A DNA stretch of 64,000 bases from Grammothele lineata. Taxonomy: Eukaryota; Basidiomycota; Agaricomycetes; Polyporales; Polyporaceae. Both the position numbers and the translations under genes were made by a program. The notes under the pieces are model-generated. The model ran no database searches and was not told where the DNA came from. It was given only the letters and a program-made list of their open reading frames with translations. Positions within the stretch are counted from its first letter, which is position 1. Each line of letters starts with the position of its first letter. The DNA lies in NCBI GenBank assembly GCA_002150815.3, contig NDFF03000370.1, positions 806,001 through 870,000 on the forward strand, written 5' to 3'. Of this stretch, positions 11,036 to 23,716 are shown in pieces.

Positions 11036-12266
11036 TTTGGCAAATCCAGCAGGACGAGTCTAGGAGTGAGATGGGATGGTGTATGGTGTATGTATCGCTG
11101 GTACCTTCGCGTGCCCGGGCTCGCGTCGAGCGCGATCGTGGCGGGTGTCCGAGGTCTACATAGACGTGACTTGTCACGCCGACTCCCGTTATCAAGCTAC
11201 CAAGTAAGGATATGTTTCGTTCCAGTGCTTTAGCTTCTAACCTCTCAGATCGTTGCTATCAGCTTGCTTTGAAGAGGTGCGTACAAGATATGATATTGAG
11301 ACCTTGAAGTCAGAAGCTCGGCTGGAACTACGGGCACTACAACTTTCAATGGGACTTCAAGCCCGTATGTGCGGAGCCTAGTGTGCCCAAGATCTGATTT
11401 GGCAGTCATCACCTTATGATGAGAGCTCATTCTTAGTCGCGGAGTTGAAGTAGTATAGGCAAGCACTCTTCTTCAAATTACGAGGAAAGACACGGCAACA
11501 GAGTCTTTGCAGACAATGCACGGTGACTATAGCTAACTATACATTGGGATACGCCCGTGTCAACCGTACGTCAGCGCTTCAGCCTCGATCAACGCCACAG
11601 TCCAGTGCGCCCTTCTACTGTCAAAGCCCGAATTACACATGGAGCAAGTTGTATGAACCGGAGCCCACCCGCAAATACATACCTAGCCTGCCAACGCTCT
11701 ATTGACCGAGGAGTCTCGCCGTGGTTGGCGTTGCCCCGTACTATGAGTTCGGCTGCTTAGCCGAGCTTCCGAGACAATTCTGACGACTTCTCCGATGCGC
11801 GGCTGTATTCAAAGCGCCTGCGATGCGCAGCGACGTACTGCGCGACCAAGACGTGCATTGCTTCGTCGTTGAGGGCTTACTGCGTATTTTGGCCTCTGAG
11901 AGGACATAGAGCGTTGGCGAGGGACGGTGTTTCGTATTTACGGTGTGGTGTGGGCAGTTGTTGTGCCAACTTGAGCAACCGTCAGAAGGCGTGATGGAAG
12001 GAACAAGGGACGGTTAGCGGGGCCGCGCCTGATGCACGCCCCGGCGGCTGTTTGGCGGAGGGCCTCGCGCCTTGGCTCTGTCCGAAATTCTCTGTACAAC
12101 CATCTCCTCGCTCCTTCCTCCTCGCACCCTGTCTTGTCCTCCTTAACGTATAGTCCTATCGTCTTTAACTCTTTCGCCGTCTCCACCCGCCGCTCGCACA
12201 GCACCCCTCGCCCCTTCCTCCTCCGACCGCTTCACGACTCCAATCACACCAATCTCGTGTGCTACG
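11036..12266. other. divergent intergenic region
   Basis: This lies between the start of the minus-strand SIKE-type gene and the plus-strand RRM-like gene and should hold both promoters. No convincing open frame, RNA gene or repeat was found. A possible extra 5' exon of the SIKE-type gene lies near 11104-11154. Confidence 0.4.
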
Positions 12267-13120
12267 ATGGCAGCAGCTCTCTCCCAGCTTTCCGCCTGCG
12301 TCACTCGCATCCTCTCCCTCACCGGTTTCCCCAAGGAACTGAAGACGAGGGATATCCAATCCGCCTTCTCTGAATGGGATAACGTGAACGGCGGCTTCAA
12401 GATCAAGTGGATTAACGATACGAGCCTCCTGATTGTCTTTAATGATGCTACCGTCGGTGCGTGGCTATCTCAGCAACATGGAGCTCTCCCTCTGTTGCTA
12501 TTGCTCGCATCCCAACGCTAACGCTGCCATGTGGGTGCTTAACAGCTAAGCGGGCCTACCTTCATGCCCTCGCCTTCCCGCCTCCCATCTTCGCATCCCC
12601 CAACTCATCCACTACTGCTACCATCAAGCCATACGACGGTCCTGACGCTCAGGACGTCATCCAGTCTGTGAACAACCGCACCCACAACAACGGGCGTGGC
12701 CACAACGTTCGCAACTCGGTCTCGCACGCCCGCGGCATCTCCGTCAGTCACTCGTACCGCACCAACAATACCTCCAATGGGAGCACCATTAACACCAGCA
12801 GCGCGATGCTCGATCAGGGCTCGCGTGGTGACCGCGACCGGGAACCGTCCCCGACGCTTCCGAGCCTTCCCTCTCACCCCACCCTCAACTCGCTCATCTC
12901 GTCGTCCCTCGGCGCGGACGTCTCGCCCATTGATCCGACAGCCTCGGACCCCGCCGTTCTCGCCGCCCAGCCCGAGCACGGTGCGCCCCGCATTGGCGAC
13001 CCCGGCAAGCGGATGCTGGGCGCGGCGTTGGGTGTGCGGCACCCCGGGCTGGGCCCGCGCGTTGTTGGCGGCGTTCCTGAGGTACCGCGAGCGATGGCTG
13101 GGATCGTGGCGAGCGAGTGA
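12267..13120 (+). CDS. R3HCC1-type RRM-like protein
   Basis: Two exons, 12267-12456 and 12546-13120, joined in phase 1, encode 254 aa. Residues 10-72 form a compact domain with the patterns LTGFPKELKTRDIQSAF, KIKWINDTSLLIVFND and AKRAYLHAL. This matches the atypical RRM of the R3HCC1/R3HCC1L family (FP..LKT.D, IKWVDDT...VF, A..AL), which binds nucleic acid or proteins without the usual RNP aromatic residues. The rest is low-complexity: Asn/Ser/His-rich around residues 90-150, then a Pro/Ser-rich tail with a hydrophobic stretch near the end. There is no R3H domain. Its role is unknown; by family it may act in RNA metabolism. The start is the first ATG of the domain-containing frame. Confidence 0.75.
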
Positions 13121-13723
13121 GCGCCCCTGTGCGCTCCGCATACGCGCACGACGGTTCGGTCGTCGTACGAGGAAATACGCACGGTCAAACGGAGATGGCC
13201 GGTTTAGGGAGAGGAAGGATCGGGCCCCACGCATCCAGGGGTGGAGGTTATGTTCCCGCTATTATTCTGTCTGTGATGTTCTCTTAGCTTGTAATCGCGC
13301 AGCGCTCCCGTGTTACTCGTTTTCTGTCTCTCACTCTGCTCCCTGAATGCTCTCCTCGGTGCTCGCGTACCGGTGACTAGTTTGCCCGGGCGCTGGTACG
13401 GGGGCATTGAGCAATCTCTGTGAGTGACCATAAGCGCGCGCGTTGTACCTTCCGACTGCGTACTAGGTTCATTCCTCCTCGTAGTCCTGTATTTCTACCC
13501 AAAAACTTTTCCCTTGTGGATTCTCGGAATACACTCGACAGCTAACAAGACACGCTCGAGATTGCTGTAAACATACCCGCGCTTCCCATTTTGGGAAAAG
13601 CTGACCATAGCTTGTGTCCCATGACGAGGATCACGGTAAGGGTGTGGAACAAGCTCCGAGACCGAGTCTCGCAGCGTTACTCTACCCTAGTCAACGACGT
13701 TCATGCTCGGATAGGGGATCGAA
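13121..13723. other. intergenic region
   Basis: Holds the 3' end of the RRM-like gene and the promoter of the TPR gene, in tandem orientation. No separate gene or repeat was recognised. Confidence 0.4.
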
Positions 13724-16193
13724 ATGGCATCGGAAGAGAAGCGCACAACCGCCGAACAACTGAAGGCCGAGGGGAATGCGTTGCATCTCAAGGGGGACCA
13801 TGCTGCTGCTCGATCCAAGTATTCGGAGGCGATCGCCCTCGATCCAGAAAACGCAATCTTGTACGCCAATCGAGCCGCGTCTTACCTCGCCCTGAAGCAG
13901 TGGGTGTCGCCTTCTCCCCCGTCCGCCGTTGGACTAATGCACGCGCAGATTTCTGGACGCGGCGAAGGATGCGAAGAAGGTGAGTCGTCGGACGCTTCGG
14001 ATCAGTATTAAACCCAACTTTCCGTGTTCAACGACACCGTGTGTTATACAGGCCGTTGAGATAGACCCAAAGTATAACAAAGCCTGGGTCCGCCTCGGAA
14101 AGGCTACCTACGTAAGCGCTTGTAGTCTTCGTTGAACATCGAGGGGCGGAACGAGCTCACCCTCTGCCTCGCCAGGAGCTGCGCTTGTTTGAGAGGAGTC
14201 TGCATGCGTGGAAAGAAGCTTTGGCAACATCTCCGGCAGAGAATGCGTCTCAGCAGGACACTCTGTTGAATGCACAATACGAAGAGGGTGTCAAACTCGC
14301 CGAAGAGGGTTTGAATGGCACGTCCCGTCGTACGACGCTGCAAAGTCGGCTCGTCCCGCTCCCTGACGACCTAGATGTCAAGCTGCCCTGGATTAGGGCC
14401 CTCGAATTGGAGGACGTGCTCACGGCGAACAATGTCCTGAACACCTGCGTCAGTTCGAACCTTCTTTCCCTGACACAGGAATCACTTAATGACTAAATAC
14501 CGGCAGGCGTGGCCACTTATGAACGCATACAAGGTACGGGCCCCGACGCGTGCACGATCTTCCGCACACAAATCCCTGTGCCCTGACATGCGCTTTCCCT
14601 AGGATTTCTCGGAAGGCACACGCACCTTAAAGGAAATCAAGAAGACGGACGCGGGCATCCAAGCGAACCTAAACGTAAGTCTCGCATCAAAGCGCCGCTA
14701 CCTGCACGGAGAATGCGAGGTCCCCTTGAAAGCGAGCTGACAGCCGGCCCGTTCGTCGTGCAGACCCTCCAGTCGATCATGGGCGGGATCCTGCGCGACG
14801 AACGCGTGTTCCACATCGATTCTCCTGAATGGCTCGACGAGCTGCAACTTCAGGGTGCGCTCCGGCTCTCCAGCATTCTCCGCGTTATTCTGAGACCCAA
14901 TCACACATAGTGCAACTAGAGCTCACCGCTTTCGGGGGCTGGCCCGCCGGCGACCCAGAGTCCGTGAAGGCGGACGCCGTCAAGCTCCAGGAGGAAAAGG
15001 GCTGGAAGGCGATGCGCCTGGCGCTGGCCTCCACCATCCGGTGCGTACCCGGAATGCGAACGGGAGCGTCTTGGCGAGTGCGGGAGACGCTGACGCCGCC
15101 GTTCGCTCGCTCAGCGCGTGGTTCTTCCGCGCGTATATCACGCACGAGAGCGGGCGCGACCTGGGCACCGCAGTGCAGTGGTACGGCAACATCCTCGACG
15201 TGCTCGACTGGGGTGCAGAACGGTGGAAGGATGTGCCCAACGCGGACCGGGGATACATCTTCCAGAAGACGTTCGCGCGCGCGATTCGCCGCCTGCGTAT
15301 GGAGGTGTACCTCGGGGTGAGTTTGTATCTGCGCCTGCGGCGTGACGGTGGGCCGCGGCGGCTATCCAGGAACGGGTCTTCTGACGGTGCTTCGTTGCGA
15401 CTTGTTCCAGGCGCTGAGAACGTCGGAAGGCGAAGACTCGGAATACAGTGTAGAGGAGCTGATAGACATTGCGAACAAAATGGTGGAAGAGACGACGAAG
15501 AACGTTCCTAAGGATGGTGATGCTGACGGACCCATGGACAAGGGCGCGTGGTACTCGTTCTTCATATTTAACGTGGCAGACGCGCATGCGTGAGTTCAAA
15601 CACACATGTCCTGCGTACGCTGCTGACTGATATATTTCTATGCATCTGATGATTCACCAATATAGCATACTCGGAGCCATGTTCCTGCAGCAGGGTTTGA
15701 GTGCCCAGAAGGCCAATGATAACGAGGAGACGGCGCGGATGCTGGCCGCAGCATCCAGATTCTACAAGCAAGCGGCAGATATGTATCCGCCGGACGACGA
15801 GAAGTTCCCTTGTGAGTTTTCACCGCTTGATTACGCAGCGATGACTGATTCCAACGCGATGATCGTTTGGTCCATACAGTTTACTTGAAGATAGCGTTTG
15901 AAGCGGAGTGGCACCGTGGCGCCACGCTCTCGGAAACACTGCCTATATGCGAGCGCATCCACAAAGCACTCCCTGCCGTAAACAGGATCTGGGACTCCAG
16001 CCCGTTCAGCACCCTGTACGAACATATACGGCAGCTGCACGCATGGGAGACGCGCGCGTACAACGGGCTTCTGGAGGAGAAGTTCACTCTGGACACAACC
16101 TCGGTAATTCTACATCTACTCTACACATAATCGAAGCTGACTTGGTTCGCCGTCCGTCATCTACAGTCCGATATCCCGCTGTTCGACCAGTGA
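13724..16193 (+). CDS. TPR-repeat protein, 545 aa, 13 exons
   Basis: Exons are 13724-13899, 13949-13979, 14052-14111, 14176-14448, 14507-14533, 14603-14674, 14764-14854, 14911-15040, 15115-15316, 15411-15589, 15666-15811, 15880-16103 and 16167-16193. All junctions have GT...AG and keep frame. Residues 8-115 hold about three tetratricopeptide repeats: AEGNALHLKGDHAAARSKYS, then ALDPENAILYANRAASYLAL, then KAVEIDPKYNKAWVRLGKAT. This arrangement resembles the SGT/STI1 class of co-chaperone TPRs. Residues 150-545 are a helical region I cannot place, with many aromatic and acidic residues; it lacks the STI1 or DnaJ domains expected of known co-chaperones. It probably recognises the C-terminal tail of Hsp70/Hsp90 or another partner, but the basic clamp residues were not checked. 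Two 27-nt exons and one 31-nt exon are unusually short. Confidence 0.85.
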
Positions 16194-16729
16194 TGGCAGT
16201 TGCGGAGGGTGATGCCGTCGCCCAAGCTGGCAGTCCACATACAGTTTTGACACCGACCCTATATCTGCCCTCCTACACCGGTGCACACACCGGAGTAGCG
16301 GTGTGTGCCCCCTCGCATCTTGCATTCCGACAAGTTACAGCGACAGCGACAGCTATTAGTGCGCTGATCCCGCGGCGCGATCGTGCCGTATCTTTCCCAT
16401 GACATGGTTTGATTCTCGATCAACTGACCGTCCCTGCGCTGTCTGCTGGTTCCCCTCGCTTGCATCATCATTGCTGTACTAGTGCTTCCGCTTCCCGAGC
16501 TGAGAGCTCTCCGGGTGTTACCGTCATGAACGGTGCCAGTCCTGGTGTATTTGGCAGACCCTTACGTCGGCGTCGAGGGTCGAGGGTCCTGGCCTGTGTA
16601 ATATACATACGTGAGTCCTCGTGCCACTCAGAATCAAGACACCCTCGCTCAAACGCCTCACTGACGCGCGGCCGCACGCAGTTTCCCTGACACATCACGC
16701 AGCGCTCGCACGGAAGGCCGAAGCGTATG
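16194..16729. other. intergenic region downstream of the TPR gene
   Basis: Holds the 3' end of the TPR gene up to the left end of the DNA transposon. No supported gene. Confidence 0.4.
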
Positions 16730-17515
16730 TACAGTCATGGACCGCTCCTTGAAACAGCCCCACTCCTTGAAACACTTTGCCCTATACTCCCTTAATCTGG
16801 CTCGATTTTCTTGATCTTGGGCTCGTTTTGAAGCTGTTATTCAGTAGCTACCTCCTACCCACAAGCAATTGACAAAATAGCCAAGAACAGGCGAGATATA
16901 AGTTGTGAATGTTTCGATGAAACAGCTATATTACACCTTCCCAAATCTTAGAAGATGATTTACCAGCTTGAACAGTGGTACTTCCATACACATACCTTCT
17001 AATACTCTTTCAACACACCTCGGTCACCTGTATGTGCAATTTCATGACCAGGGATTGTGCCATCGCCGAGATTTCGAAAGATATGTGGCGGGACTAAGGT
17101 GAAACTACGTAAGCGCCGGCACTTGCCCGCGGGATCGAGCCTTGGCCCGGTCAATCGAATCTCTGTGTGTCGCAGACTCCTCGCACTTCAAACAGTGCTC
17201 CGGTTATACCAAATATAGTGTAAAAGCTGTAAAGTCCCTCGGAAGATAATTTCTGCTGATGTCAGAGACTATAGACATATATATCAGTCGTTGCTCGTAG
17301 GCTGTTTCATCGAGTGGGTTTGGGCGCTTAGTTGGATCCACCAGTTCTCGAGCCCTCCAGCATGCTGTACGCAACGCAGCACCACAAAACTCTACCAAAG
17401 GATGGAGCATCTCTCTCAGAACAGGTGTGCAAATTTTCGAGGTTGTACATGGATAGATTGGATAGTATCAAGCAAAATATGATTTGGGCGTTTCAAGGAG
17501 CGGTCCATGACTGTA
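16730..17515. mobile_element. non-autonomous Tc1/mariner-pogo-like element (MITE)
   Basis: The ends 16730-16755 and 17490-17515 are perfect 26-bp inverted copies. Each starts with TA followed by CAGTCATGGACC, so the element is framed by TA dinucleotides as expected for the TA target-site duplication of the Tc1/mariner/pogo superfamily. Just inside the left end the segment CTCCTTGAAAC occurs twice (about 16745 and 16762), a likely subterminal transposase-binding repeat; the second copy is missing at the right end. The interior is richer in A+T than its surroundings. It has a 68-codon minus-strand frame (17204-17410) but no HTH or DDE motif. At about 0.78 kb it is too short for a transposase gene and is best read as an internally deleted, non-autonomous copy. 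Confidence 0.75.
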
Positions 17516-20008
17516 TGTATACGGATATGCGCACGCGCAGCGCCAGCTCGCATCCATCCCTCCAACGCAACGCAAACAGACTTTGATGACGACAGCCTGT
17601 TCGCTGCGTTCGCGAGCAGGCACCCGGCCGAGCTCGTCCCAACCATTCCCGCGCGGCGTCCGCACTAAATGTGTGAGCGAGTGGACACACGCGGACCCGG
17701 ACGTCGTTCCTGTTCCGACGGACATATCACCGCTCTGCGACGCAAGGCACTCGGCACGTTCTGTTGGGACTGAATATCTCAGGTGTTCCCATCTTCCGAA
17801 TTCTAGCACCGCGGACAGTGCGGATGCGCGATGTTTGATTATTGCTCAAGTGGCGCAGCACCCCGGTGCTCCCGGCACCGCACCCCGGCGCGGACACGGT
17901 TCGTCGACGACAACGATGCGCACGCCAAATTGTCCTGTGCGAGACACAACGTTCTGATTATTAAAGTATGTCGTAGGCTGACATCCCAGGTGCGACGTGT
18001 GACGAGTTCTAGTAAGCACCAGACCGGAAATGGGGGCGCGTACGAGAAGCTTCTCCACGCCCGAACTGTGTCGCGACACCCAATGATGTCGCGATGCAGA
18101 GGCACGGGAGCCTCGGGTGATGCCCTTACGGAAGGCCGCGCTTCTTCCGCCAGCGACGTCGGAAGAATGGACCGTGTAGCTCCCTGAGGGTCTCTGCGGC
18201 GTGGGGCCCTGAGGTCTCATATGTTGCAAATACAACCTCCGAGTTTCGAGCCTGGGGGTCGGAGGCAAGGACTTCGGCTGGCACGCAGACGTGGCGGGGA
18301 CGCGGTGCGACGAGTCAGGCATAGCAGGAGCTCGCAAGCTTTTGAGGTGCGGGCTTCGCTTCCGGGGGAGACAGGCGTCCCCGCCACGGTCGGAGCCCCG
18401 GAGAAGCTTAAGGTCTAGGGCGCGATGATACAGTGTCGAATGTCCAACCGCGGACGGCAAACCCGCCGCGGGTGGAAGGCTGCGTGCTTGTCGTGGGTGG
18501 CCGCCACACGGGCGCCCGCGCGTGCTGCCGGCAGACGCGGCCGAAGGAGGTACATGATAGGATGAGTGCGACGAGCTTAGGCGGTGTGTGGACGCCAGAT
18601 CGCCTCTTTTCGCCTCCGCGGCGGTGAGCTAGTGTCAGGGGACGCCGTCGCGAAGGCCGGGGCCACGGTACCAATTCATAAGTTGCGAGCTATAAAGGCT
18701 GGGCGCCGCGGCGGCGAAGATTTGGAGGCGAAGCTTAGTTTTTGGTTCAGGCTCAGCTCAGAACGGGACGAATCTTCCTGGATATCTAAACTCTGACAGG
18801 ATGGATATCCGATCATGAGTGACGCTATTGTAGCCGGTGAAACCGGGCGGAAGACACGGACGGGCGGGGAATGCGATACGACAGGTTTCGTTGTCGTGTG
18901 TGCGCGGCGGGATGATGTGCACGCGCATGTGTGTCATGGCTCGGATAGTTGAATAGTGGAGCAGGGTAACTGCCTATTGTCCATGGGTCTGGAGGAGATG
19001 AATGAGTCTGAATGAGTATGGAAGCAGCGCGCGGGAAGAACGGACCACACGACCGATCGGCGGCAGGAGCGCGCCACCTTGAGGCTCGTGGATATCCTAG
19101 GATATCCTAGGATACGGGGCTTGGTGCGCGTGGGTGCGGCTGGGCGGATATCCGGCGGATAGGGAGATGAGCAGACGTCAGCTACGGCGTAGGTACGGCA
19201 TGGCAAATAGTTTTGAGATGCGGGGACAGGAGCTGAAGAGGCTCGGAGGATGCGCCGCAGCGCCATCCGAAGAAGGCGCGTCGCCGAGTCAAAAAGCGGG
19301 GATGGTATAACCGCAGGGCGGCTGGGGTCGCGTCGCGGCGGTTGGGGAGCTGCGCACGCGGGCGATGAGACTGAGAGCGCGGCAGCGGCGGTATCAGGCG
19401 GAGAATGCTGACCGAAGTGAGGTGAGGATGGTGGGCGATTGTGTTGAGAAGAGGGAAGGGGGCCATCAGTGATCGAGTGTTGTCAGAGAGAGGAGCACAA
19501 TTGCGGGAACACTGGAACAGGTTGGGAACAGAAACGAAGGGCGCGGGTGATGGGCGCAGGCGAAATTAGGCTTGTGGAGATTCGAGAATGCACGCTGTCC
19601 GAGCAGTTGCGGGGCGCGGTCGCAAGGCTGCGAGCGGGGATGGGGGCCTCGGAGAGGAAGGAAATATACGTATACGGGTAGCGACGCAGAGGGGAGGGGC
19701 GTGGAAGGCGGATGATATGTTAACGTTAGGTTGTGGGCTGATTGGACGTATGATGGGTGGCAGACGATGGGAGTGATACTCGGAGAAGCGGAGGATGACT
19801 GGGTGCCGGTGGGCAGGAGTGGGCCGTGGCCCAAATCTGTCCAACACTTGGAAGGCTCCTGGCGCGCTTCTCGCGTGCGGTCTCTCACCGATCTCACAGC
19901 TTCCGTCCGTTTTCGATTCTACGTCCCTGCGCAGAGCCGGGCCCCAATCGTTCAAATACTACTCTCCGTCCGCCCCGCCAGCCCCCACTCCCCGCCCCCG
20001 CCTCCGCC
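17516..20008. other. intergenic region
   Basis: About 2.5 kb between the transposon and the next gene. I see no supported gene. It holds overlapping palindromes at 19091-19114 and, near its right end, the probable promoter of the 581-aa protein gene. Long open frames on both strands around 19470-20000 are low-complexity shadows. Confidence 0.4.
19091..19114. repeat. tandem 10-bp unit made of overlapping palindromes
   Basis: The unit GATATCCTAG occurs twice in tandem with a partial third copy. Each copy combines the palindromes GGATATCC and CCTAGG. It lies about 0.9 kb before the ATG at 20009 and could be a protein-binding site. No other copy was seen in the window. Confidence 0.45.
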
Positions 20009-21998
20009 ATGGCCCTCTCGCCCCCCTCGCTCAAGCGTCTCCGCCTCTCCTCCGCCCCCTCCACAGACGCCTCTTCCCATCCAGCCAAGCGTGCGAAGAC
20101 CAGCCATGCGCCCCTAGCCGAACGCCTGCTCGCGAACGCCCGCAGCCGCCCAACCGTGCCTGCGCTCCATCTCGACCCGCGCCCTCTGACCAGCTCTGCC
20201 TCAATCGGGCCTTGCCCCTCCGCAGGCCACGATTCTCTCGTGAGTCCCCACTCCTCCCAGCCGCCGCTCCTCTTCAATCGCCGTCCTCGCTTTCCTTTGT
20301 CGCGCCCATACACAATTCCCCCTTCACCTCCGCGCCTCGTGTTCTTTGTTCCCCTCAACACAATCCGTTCTTTATGCATTCATTTACCGGAGCGCCGGTC
20401 TGATCACTCCCGATGTGCTTCCCCAGGCGCCCACCCCAAACCGAGACATTGTCCCGTTTCGCCTGCCGCGGACCCATCAGCGACACAGCGACCACCGTCT
20501 TGCCGCGATCGCCTTTGCCAGCCCGCCCTCCTTCGCGTCGCTGCACGCCACCTGCACAGATGGTTATATATCCTCTCCCTCCGGAGCCCCAGCGCTCCTC
20601 TCGTCTTCCTTCCATTCCTCTTCTTCCTCTCCAGCCCTCTCTCCAATGCCTTACCACTTCGGCCCCGACTCTCTCTATCCCTCCTCAGACGGCCAGCTCG
20701 CCTGCACGGACGACAGGGGCAGCGCCTTCTCAAAGGCCTCCCCCGACGTCCCCGACTATTTATATGATTTTGATATCAATGGTCAGTCTTCACCCTATCT
20801 TAACCAGCACCGTCTTGTCTGACAGATCAGACAATTAGACATCACGAGAGATTTTCACTCGTCCGTCGCGTTTTTCGAGGCCGAGAACCAGCTGATAGCG
20901 ACCTGGGAGTCCGCTTTCGTTGCCATTCCTCCACATTCCGCCTCGCCGATCTCTCGCACCACCTCTCGCTCGAGCTTCGGGTCCTCCACGCGCACGGAAG
21001 CGTGGTCCCCAGACTATCTCACACCGTCATCTGACAGCAACGTTACGACGCCCACGCCTAGCGAATCCGGCTGCGGTCTACGTTCCGAACTTCCACAAGG
21101 GTCCTGCAGCGACCTCTTCTTGTTCGGCCTCGGTTCGAAGGTTCAGGGCGACTTCGAGCATGCGCCGTCTTACGTCCTGGGATCCGCGCCCTTCTCGCCC
21201 ACTGACTTTGCGTTCGACTTCACGGCCATGGCGCAAACATCTTCCCTCCCCGCTACCGCAGCGAGCTGCAGCTTCATGGAGGCGCGACGGCACAGCGAGC
21301 CCGCCAACCTCGCCGCGTACCGCTTCTCACCCTTCTTCCCGTCTCCTGAGGAGATGCAACAGGCGCAGACATCCCCGGTTATCGCCCACGCGTCCTTGGC
21401 GGATCCTTCTATGACGCAGCCGATCACAGATCAGCTCCCTCCTGCACCGGCTTCTCGTCCCGCGTCGCCCCCTTCATCGATCGCGCCCCATCAGACTCAG
21501 CTCTTGGACATCAAGAGCCCACGTCCGGTCCGGGCATTTAAGCCGCCAATCCTCCTCTCGGCGCACCATTACGACCCGAAGGACTTTGTCAGGCGGCGCT
21601 CAGAGCCCATCCTGCCCCTCCGCGAACTCGACATCTCAAGTCACATCTCCCTCGATGATACGTGCGAATCGGAAGAGGAGGAGGACTCCATGGAAGTCGA
21701 GGAAGAGATCGCGTTCGAGGAGGGCGACGACTCTGAGGAGGTGCCTGACGCCGCGTGCTCGCCCCAGGACGTAGGCATGGCGTCGTGGCTGGGCTTAGGT
21801 CAGGAGGGGTCCCTTTTCGACCCCAACTGGACTTGGCTACAGCCGGAGGCGCAGGAGGGGGCGATACCATTTCCCGTTGAGCAGCCCCTCAGCGGATTGT
21901 TGGGCTGGGGTTTCGGTGCTCCCGCAGATCCTGCCGTAGCGCCCGGTCTTGTTTGCGGACCGATCTCCTGGGACACTTCCGCATTTTCTTCGAACTAG
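20009..21998 (+). CDS. 581-aa acidic Ser/Pro-rich protein, possibly nuclear
   Basis: Three exons, 20009-20239, 20427-20781 and 20839-21998, keep frame to TAG. The N-terminus has basic clusters (LKRLRL, PAKRAKTS) like a nuclear localisation signal. A folded-looking segment near residues 196-225, with DITRDFHSSVAFFEAENQLI, follows the second intron. Residues about 472-500 are strongly acidic (runs of Glu/Asp), and the C-terminus is rich in Trp, Gly and Pro. This mix of basic N-terminus, acidic patch and Ser/Pro linker suggests a transcription-related nuclear protein, but I see no DNA-binding domain and recognise no family. The third exon needs the acceptor at 20838; the two AGs just before it give a wrong frame. 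The second exon's start is less certain than the rest. Confidence 0.65.
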
Positions 21999-22630
21999 GG
22001 TTTTGGTTGCTTTCCGCGCCCGCCGCGCGTCTCTCGCTCATTCCTCGCTCTGTCATCGCATCGTTTTCGTACGTTGTAGCATCTACCCATCCACCGCTCG
22101 TTAGCGTGCATCATCTTTTCCCGTCGTCTGGGCGTCGGTTGACATCTGTAGCAATACCGCATTCGTTCGTTCATCCATCTCACTGCATAGATCTTGGACA
22201 TACACTATATATTCCGTATTCACGCTCACATCGGCGGAAGCCTCACAACCATGATCGAGAGCGAAGCTCCTGTGTGCTGTGCTGCTGTGTGCGGGTCTGG
22301 GCCTAGACTCTGACTGTGGGGCAGGGGTCGCCACCGATCGCGTTGCGGGGCGGAGCGCAGATCGTAATCTCGCGCTTGCCGAGGGCACGGAGAGCGTGTT
22401 TCCCGGCTCCGGCTAACTGACTAGTGCCGACCAATGAGAGCGCCGGGAGTGTCCCGCGGGGCGAGACTCCCCGGAGCCCCGCGTTTGCGCTTCTCGCTGC
22501 TCCTTGGGCGCACTCCCTCATGTTCCTCTGGCCCCGCCTGCAGATGCCCGGTCGTCCTGCGCGCATACATAGCTAGCCAGTACCCCTACGCACCCCGCTG
22601 CCGACTGACAGACGACGACACCCTTGCGCT
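21999..22630. other. intergenic region
   Basis: Holds the 3' end of the 581-aa gene and the promoter of the next gene. A TATATATT stretch lies near 22207-22214. No gene recognised. Confidence 0.4.
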
Positions 22631-23716
22631 ATGTTCTCGCTGCTGTCGAACGCGGCGACGCGGACGTTCTTGTCGACCGTCGAGGTCCGACACTCGTCCT
22701 CACGCTGCGGAGATGAGGCGGAGGTTCTGGTACGTCGCCTCTCCTCTCTCTTCGGCCCCGTCTAGCTCATGTGTGTCGTTCTCTTTGCAGAATGTTGACG
22801 TCGGCGAGTTGTACATGCTCGTCAGCCCGCTCCCGCAGCTGGCGTGGCACAGGGTGTCCGGCCTCTGCTCGCGTGCGGTTACCCCCGTCTACAACGCCCT
22901 CCGCACGACGCTTGCCGAGGACGTAGAGGGGCTCGCGCAGCTGTTCATAGATCTCGAAGTAACATCCGAGCGGGGCCCGGAGGCGTACTTTGAGGTGAGC
23001 CGCACTGCTCCCGCTGTCGCGCGTACTGTGATCCGCTAGCGTGCGTGCCCTCCTTCGTTCGCTCTGAGCTTATGTTGCGTAACACCGCTAGCCTGCCGAC
23101 CGGGACGTCCTCCCCACTCGTCTAAAACGTTGTCTGACCGAGGAGGACGTGACGGTGTTGCCCTCGCAACCGTCCTCGAGGCGACGATCCTCGACCAGGG
23201 TGAGCCCCTTGCCAAGCTCTGCGGCTGCGCACTGCCAGCTCGCCCTCCCTGTCGTACGTACGCAACTAACATGCACACCGCCCACAGAGCCGCAGCCCCG
23301 GACAAAACTATAACTCTGAGAGCGATATGCCGCTGGTCATGACGAATCCTGACCCGTCCATACCGACGATCGTCGTGACGCCGTGCCCGTCGCTCCCGCG
23401 CGAGCTTGCGTGTCTCGTTCCGTACCAGGACGCGGCTTTCGGGAATAGGCTTACCGTGCCAACGCACCCCGCTCTCAACGACGCCCATCCGCCGCTCGTC
23501 GCGAAGCCGTTCCCGCTCGTCGAGCGCTGGCGATACGAGGGCGGGCACTGGCGCGCACAGCTGCCTCCTGTGCAGGAGCAGATGAGCAAGGGCATGTTCT
23601 CCCGCCCGCTGTCGACGCGGAGGCAGAGGGCCCTTGCCGACCGGGACGCGTCTGGACGGATAAATGGCTCGCGGGGACGGATAGTGTACTCGCGCAGCAG
23701 TCATAGAGAGGGTTAG
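22631..23716 (+). CDS. 279-aa protein of unknown function
   Basis: Four exons, 22631-22729, 22791-22994, 23092-23199 and 23288-23716, all joined in phase 0, encode 279 aa. The second exon has a helical, moderately hydrophobic region (LYMLVSPLPQLAWHRVSGLC). A Ser/Arg-rich linker (SSRRRSSTRSRS) follows at about residues 127-140. The C-terminal half has many Pro and aromatic residues and WRYEGGHWRAQLPP, and ends in a basic Ser/Arg tail. No motif identifies a family. Four phase-0 junctions with good splice sites and one continuous frame support a real gene. It lies in the same direction as the genes on both sides, with about 0.5-0.6 kb between them. Confidence 0.6.

Noticed and set aside
17204..17410. 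68-codon minus-strand frame inside the MITE as a possible transposase remnant
   Set aside because: It has no HTH or DDE motif and I could not match it to pogo or mariner transposases.
19826..20767. 313-codon plus-strand frame
   Set aside because: It runs through the intron of the 581-aa gene in another frame and is Pro/Ser/Arg low-complexity sequence.
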